Positions 51,473 through 54,683 of a stretch of DNA of 54,683 bases are shown one piece after another (the stretch's first letter is position 1; the number at the start of each line of letters is the position of its first letter). A model generated the notes under the pieces. The model saw nothing but the letters and a program-made list of their open reading frames with translations, did no database searches and was not told the DNA's origin. A program made the position numbers and the translations under genes. Source of the stretch: Gammaproteobacteria bacterium (GTDB lineage Bacteria > Pseudomonadota > Gammaproteobacteria > Acidiferrobacterales > Sulfurifustaceae); assembly GCA_004298065.1 (NCBI GenBank), contig SCRL01000019.1, positions 1 to 54,683 of the forward strand, given 5' to 3'.

Positions 51473-53698
51473 GTGCAGAATAACCTCGAAGAGGTTGCGC
51501 CGGGGAAATGGCGTCGTTACAGCGGCGAGGGACTGAACGCCGCCTTCAATGATTTTCTCCAGATCGGCCCGGCCGATTCGCGGCTGCTACAAACCTACCA
51601 CGACGCACTGCTGCAGGGCGGCGAGCGCTTCAGCAAGATTTTTTACGCCTACCTCCAGGGTTATCCCGCCACCGCCAAGGTGCTCGACTACTACAAGGCC
51701 CACGGCGGCAAGATCGAGCACCTCGTCGCCAAGCAGACCCAGCATCTCGATCAACTGCTCGCCGGCGACACGAGCGAGGAATCGGCCCAGCGCATGGCCT
51801 TCATCGGCGAGGTGCACTACCGCTATCGCATCGAGCCGGTGTGGATCATGGGCGCCTACCTGCTCTACCTCGAGCACCTCCAGGGGCTGATCCGCTCAAG
51901 TCCCGCCATCCGCGACAACGACCGCGATCCGCTCGACAAGGCGGTGGTCAAGCTGCTGTTCCGCGACATGGGACTGATGCTCGAGGGCTATTGGGATGCC
52001 GCGGCCAAAGCGTTGCACCAGGAACAGGACAAAGTCGTAACCCTGCAGGAACAGGTCACCAGCCTCCTCGCCAACATCCCGCAGCTCCTGTGGTCGGTGG
52101 ACACGATCAACAACCACCCGCTGTACGTGAGCCCGAGCGCGCGCGAGATCTGCCAGATGGACATCGACATGCCGATCCCCTGTCTCGGCTGGACTATCCC
52201 CGAGGACCGCGAAACGGTGAAGCTCGCATGGCGCAAAGCGCTCATGGGGCACAAGGTCGAGGTCGAATCCCGCGTGCAGCAACCCGATGGCCGGCTGCGC
52301 TGGTTCCGGCGCATCTTCTATCCGCTGCTCGACAAAACCGGGCGCGTCGTGCGCATCGACGGCCTGATGGAGGACACCACCGAGGCCAAGGCCATGATCG
52401 AGCGGCTGCACGCGCTCGCCACCACCGACAGCCTCTCCGGCCTGCCCAACCGTACGCTGTTCAACGACCGCCTGACCCAGGCGATCGCCGCCGCCACGCG
52501 CAGCGATAGCCGCCAGGTCGTATTGATGCTCATGGACCTCAACCACTTCAAGGAGATCAACGACACCCTCGGGCATCCCGCGGGCGACCAGATGCTGGTG
52601 ATGGTGGCGCAGCGGCTGGCGTCGGCGCTGCGCGATTCCGACACGCTCGCGCGCCTGGGCGGCGACGAGTTCGGCATCCTGCTGCCGGACGTCACGGACG
52701 CGCACCGGACCGTGGCCAAGGTGGCCAAAAAACTGTTGCAGTGCTTCGTCGCGCCGTTTCGCATCGGCGACAACGATCTCTATCTCGGCGCCGCCATCGG
52801 CGTGGTGGTCTATCCGGAGCACGGCGAGGACGTGGATACGCTCATGAGCCGCGCGGACATCGCCATGTACGGCACCAAGAACAAGGACGTGGGCTATCTG
52901 TTCTACGACGCCACGCTCGACCCGAACGCGCAGGCGCGTCTGCAACTCGCGGCCGACCTGCGCCAGGCGCTGGCGCGCAACGAGCTTGAGCTGCACTATC
53001 AGCCGAAGATCGACCTGCAGTCCGGCGGCATCGAGGGTGCCGAGGCGCTCATCCGCTGGCGCCACCCGCAGCACGGGCTCATCCAGCCGATGGACTTCCT
53101 GCCCATCGCCGAGCGCTCCGGGCTGATCACGCCGATCACCGACTGGGTCATCGACACCGCGGTGCGCCAGTGCATGCGCTGGAGCGAGCACGGCCATCGC
53201 GTGCGCGTCGCGGTCAACGTGCCGGGGCGCGTGTTCCACGATCCCGGCCTGGTGCATCGCATCGCGCAGATGCTGAAGGTGGCCGACGCGCCGGCGGAGT
53301 GTCTCGAAATCGAGATCATCGAGAACGTGCTGATGAGCGACATCGAGCACGTCTCCCGCATCCTCGACCGGATCAGCGCGCTCGGGGTGCACATCGCCAT
53401 CGACGACTTCGGCACCGGCTATTCGTCGCTCGCCTACCTCAAGAAACTGCCGCTCAAGACGCTCAAGATCGACAAGTCCTTCGTGATGGACATGGCGCAC
53501 GACGAGAACGACGCCGCCATCGTGCGCTCGACCATCGACCTGGCGCACAACCTCGGCTACCGCGTTATTGCCGAGGGCATCGAGAACGCGGCGACGCACC
53601 ACATGCTGGCCGAGCTCGGCTGCGACGCCGCGCAGGGTTTCCACTTCAGCCACCCGATTCCGTCGGAAGACTTCAGCCGGCTGCTCGCGCTCGCCTGA
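51473..53698 (+). CDS. Globin-coupled PAS-GGDEF-EAL cyclic di-GMP protein
   Basis: A 741-residue sensor. The N-terminal protoglobin-like domain (about 25-180) has the probable heme histidine in GEVHYRYRIEPVWIMGAY near residue 114. A PAS-like domain (about 200-305) follows: LLANIPQLLWSVDTINNHPL. The GGDEF domain has an intact LARLGGDEFGILL near 396. The EAL domain has GAEALIRWRH, ELEIIENVLM, IDDFGTGYSSLAYLKKLPLK and IAEGIE. Both catalytic sites look active. The GTG start at 51473 follows a gggag site. Confidence 0.9.
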   Translation: MQNNLEEVAPGKWRRYSGEGLNAAFNDFLQIGPADSRLLQTYHDALLQGGERFSKIFYAYLQGYPATAKVLDYYKAHGGKIEHLVAKQTQHLDQLLAGDTSEESAQRMAFIGEVHYRYRIEPVWIMGAYLLYLEHLQGLIRSSPAIRDNDRDPLDKAVVKLLFRDMGLMLEGYWDAAAKALHQEQDKVVTLQEQVTSLLANIPQLLWSVDTINNHPLYVSPSAREICQMDIDMPIPCLGWTIPEDRETVKLAWRKALMGHKVEVESRVQQPDGRLRWFRRIFYPLLDKTGRVVRIDGLMEDTTEAKAMIERLHALATTDSLSGLPNRTLFNDRLTQAIAAATRSDSRQVVLMLMDLNHFKEINDTLGHPAGDQMLVMVAQRLASALRDSDTLARLGGDEFGILLPDVTDAHRTVAKVAKKLLQCFVAPFRIGDNDLYLGAAIGVVVYPEHGEDVDTLMSRADIAMYGTKNKDVGYLFYDATLDPNAQARLQLAADLRQALARNELELHYQPKIDLQSGGIEGAEALIRWRHPQHGLIQPMDFLPIAERSGLITPITDWVIDTAVRQCMRWSEHGHRVRVAVNVPGRVFHDPGLVHRIAQMLKVADAPAECLEIEIIENVLMSDIEHVSRILDRISALGVHIAIDDFGTGYSSLAYLKKLPLKTLKIDKSFVMDMAHDENDAAIVRSTIDLAHNLGYRVIAEGIENAATHHMLAELGCDAAQGFHFSHPIPSEDFSRLLALA

Positions 53699-53780
53699 GC
53701 GTACCCTTCGACGGAGAAGGGACGGGGCGGGTACAATGCGCGCCGCACAAGCACGCATTCCAAAGACTAGGGGACATTCC

Positions 53781-54683
53781 ATGTCGGCACTTATCTGCGG
53801 CTCGTTCGCCTACGACACCATCATGGTGTTCCGCGACCAGTTCAGGAACCACATCCTCCCGGACAAGGTGCACATTCTGAACGTCTCGTTCCAGGTGCCG
53901 GAGATGCGCCGCGAGTTCGGCGGCTGCGCCGGCAACATCGCCTACAACCTCAAGCTCCTCGGCGACGCGCCGCTGCCGATGGGCACGGTCGGCAAGGACT
54001 TCGGGCCCTACGCCGAGTGGATGGACCGCTGCGGGGTCGACCGCCGGTATGTGAAGGTGATGGACGGCGTCTATACCGCGCAGGCGTTCATCACCACCGA
54101 CATGGCCGACAACCAGATCACCGCCTTCCACCCCGGCGCCATGAACCTGTCGCATCACGCGCGCGTCACCGAGGCCAATGGCGTGAAGCTCGGCATGGTT
54201 TCGCCCGACGGGCGCGACGGCATGCTGGCCCACGCGGCCGAATTCGCCGAACGCGGCATCCCGTTCGTGTTCGACCCCGGCCAGGGGCTGATCCTGTTCA
54301 ACGGCGAGGAACTGGCGAATTTCGTCGAGCAGGCAGCCTGGGTGACGGTGAATGACTACGAGGCGCAGCTGTTGCAGGAACGCACCGGGAAAACGCTGGA
54401 AACACTGGCGAAACGGGTCAAGGCCCTGATCGTGACCCTCGGCGCCCAGGGCTCGCGCGTCTACACCGACGGGCAGATCATCGATATCCCGACCGCGAAA
54501 CCGCGCGCGGTCAAGGACCCAACCGGCTGCGGCGATGCCTACCGCGCCGGCCTGCTGCACGGCCTGCTGCACGGGCTCGACTGGGAGACCACCGGGCGTA
54601 TCGCCTCGCTTCTGGGCGCGATCAAGATCGAGCACCACGGCACTCAGAACCACCGCTTCACGCGGCCCGAGTTCGACGCGCGT
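53781..54683 (+). CDS. PfkB-family sugar/nucleoside kinase (partial, cut by window end)
   Basis: At least 301 codons, with no stop before the window end. MSALICGSFAYDTIMVFRDQF, FGGCAGNIAYNLKLLGD, MGTVGKDFGPYAEWMDRCGVD and VKDPTGCGDAYRAGLLHGLL match the ribokinase/PfkB fold. The catalytic Asp is in GCGDAY, where many family members have GAGD. In some databases close relatives are called adenosine kinase, but the substrate is unproven. The ATG follows a gggga site. Confidence 0.88.
   Translation, partial: MSALICGSFAYDTIMVFRDQFRNHILPDKVHILNVSFQVPEMRREFGGCAGNIAYNLKLLGDAPLPMGTVGKDFGPYAEWMDRCGVDRRYVKVMDGVYTAQAFITTDMADNQITAFHPGAMNLSHHARVTEANGVKLGMVSPDGRDGMLAHAAEFAERGIPFVFDPGQGLILFNGEELANFVEQAAWVTVNDYEAQLLQERTGKTLETLAKRVKALIVTLGAQGSRVYTDGQIIDIPTAKPRAVKDPTGCGDAYRAGLLHGLLHGLDWETTGRIASLLGAIKIEHHGTQNHRFTRPEFDAR

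Noticed and set aside
51896-53782. 628-residue open frame opposite the GGDEF-EAL gene
   Set aside because: It runs fully antisense to an unmistakable GGDEF-EAL protein, its composition is typical of antisense GC-rich frames, and it has no motif.
1-54683. CRISPR array, tRNA or rRNA genes
   Set aside because: I found no regularly spaced repeat array and no cloverleaf or rRNA-like sequence in either strand by eye.

Overview
The window looks like the chromosome of a sulfur-oxidising, chemolithotrophic gammaproteobacterium. I infer something near the Acidiferrobacterales (Sulfuricaulis/Sulfurifustis type), but the taxon is an inference. The reasons are a dissimilatory sat-aprMBA operon (sulfite to sulfate via APS), a DsrE2-type sulfur-trafficking protein, two sulfite-exporter-like membrane proteins, a complete cbb3 oxidase cluster with an FNR-type regulator, and the gammaproteobacterial pilTU / proC-yggT-yggU arrangement. 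Most genes are GC-rich. Several patches are clearly AT-richer: about 14.6-20.6 kb, the reverse transcriptase at 26.7-27.9 kb and a lipoprotein at 45.0-45.9 kb.

Layout. 0-13 kb is housekeeping: an AmpG-like transporter, yggU-yggT-proC divergent from pilT-pilU, a glutaredoxin-like protein, a ferritin-like DUF455 protein, exonuclease III divergent from pyrE, a bactofilin, a TSUP transporter, and moaD/moaE. 13.3-17.9 kb holds sat, aprM, aprB and aprA, closed by two hairpins. 18.0-20.6 kb is an AT-richer accessory cluster (unknown protein, SlyD-like isomerase, TPR protein, HIT hydrolase, small protein). 20.7-31.8 kb is a patchwork: DUF4279, DUF433 plus a ParE-type toxin-antitoxin pair, msrA, a LysR/DsrE2 cassette, msrB, a stand-alone reverse transcriptase with a structured leader and its own promoter, a PQQ-type sugar dehydrogenase, a GST, a repeat-rich gap and a MazF-type module. 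31.8-43.2 kb is respiration: ccoNOQPGH, a DsbD-like transporter, a Yip1-family protein, ompW, fnr, and ccoI-ccoS. 43.3-54.7 kb holds a ParA ATPase, a decayed REP-type transposase, a lipoprotein, an MscS channel with a cyclic-nucleotide domain, an AsmA-like protein, an HDOD protein, an oxidoreductase, a norD-like gene remnant, a globin-PAS-GGDEF-EAL protein and a PfkB kinase cut by the window end.

How the genes work together. Sat and AprBA, with AprM as membrane link, would feed electrons from sulfite into the quinone pool. The cbb3 oxidase, matured by CcoG/H/I/S, would be a high-affinity terminal oxidase. A well-placed FNR box upstream of ccoN ties it to the FNR protein encoded nearby.

The most interesting signals are three. 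First, a group II-intron-like reverse transcriptase with a YIDD catalytic box, no maturase endonuclease, and an upstream structured, apparently non-coding leader with its own promoter. Second, three unrelated genes (moaD, ccoS, a PQQ dehydrogenase) whose coding sequence has been altered by dispersed palindromic repeats; in moaD this buries the essential C-terminal Gly-Gly. Third, a duplicated msrA tail showing that the LysR-DsrE2 cassette separated a former msrA/msrB neighbourhood.
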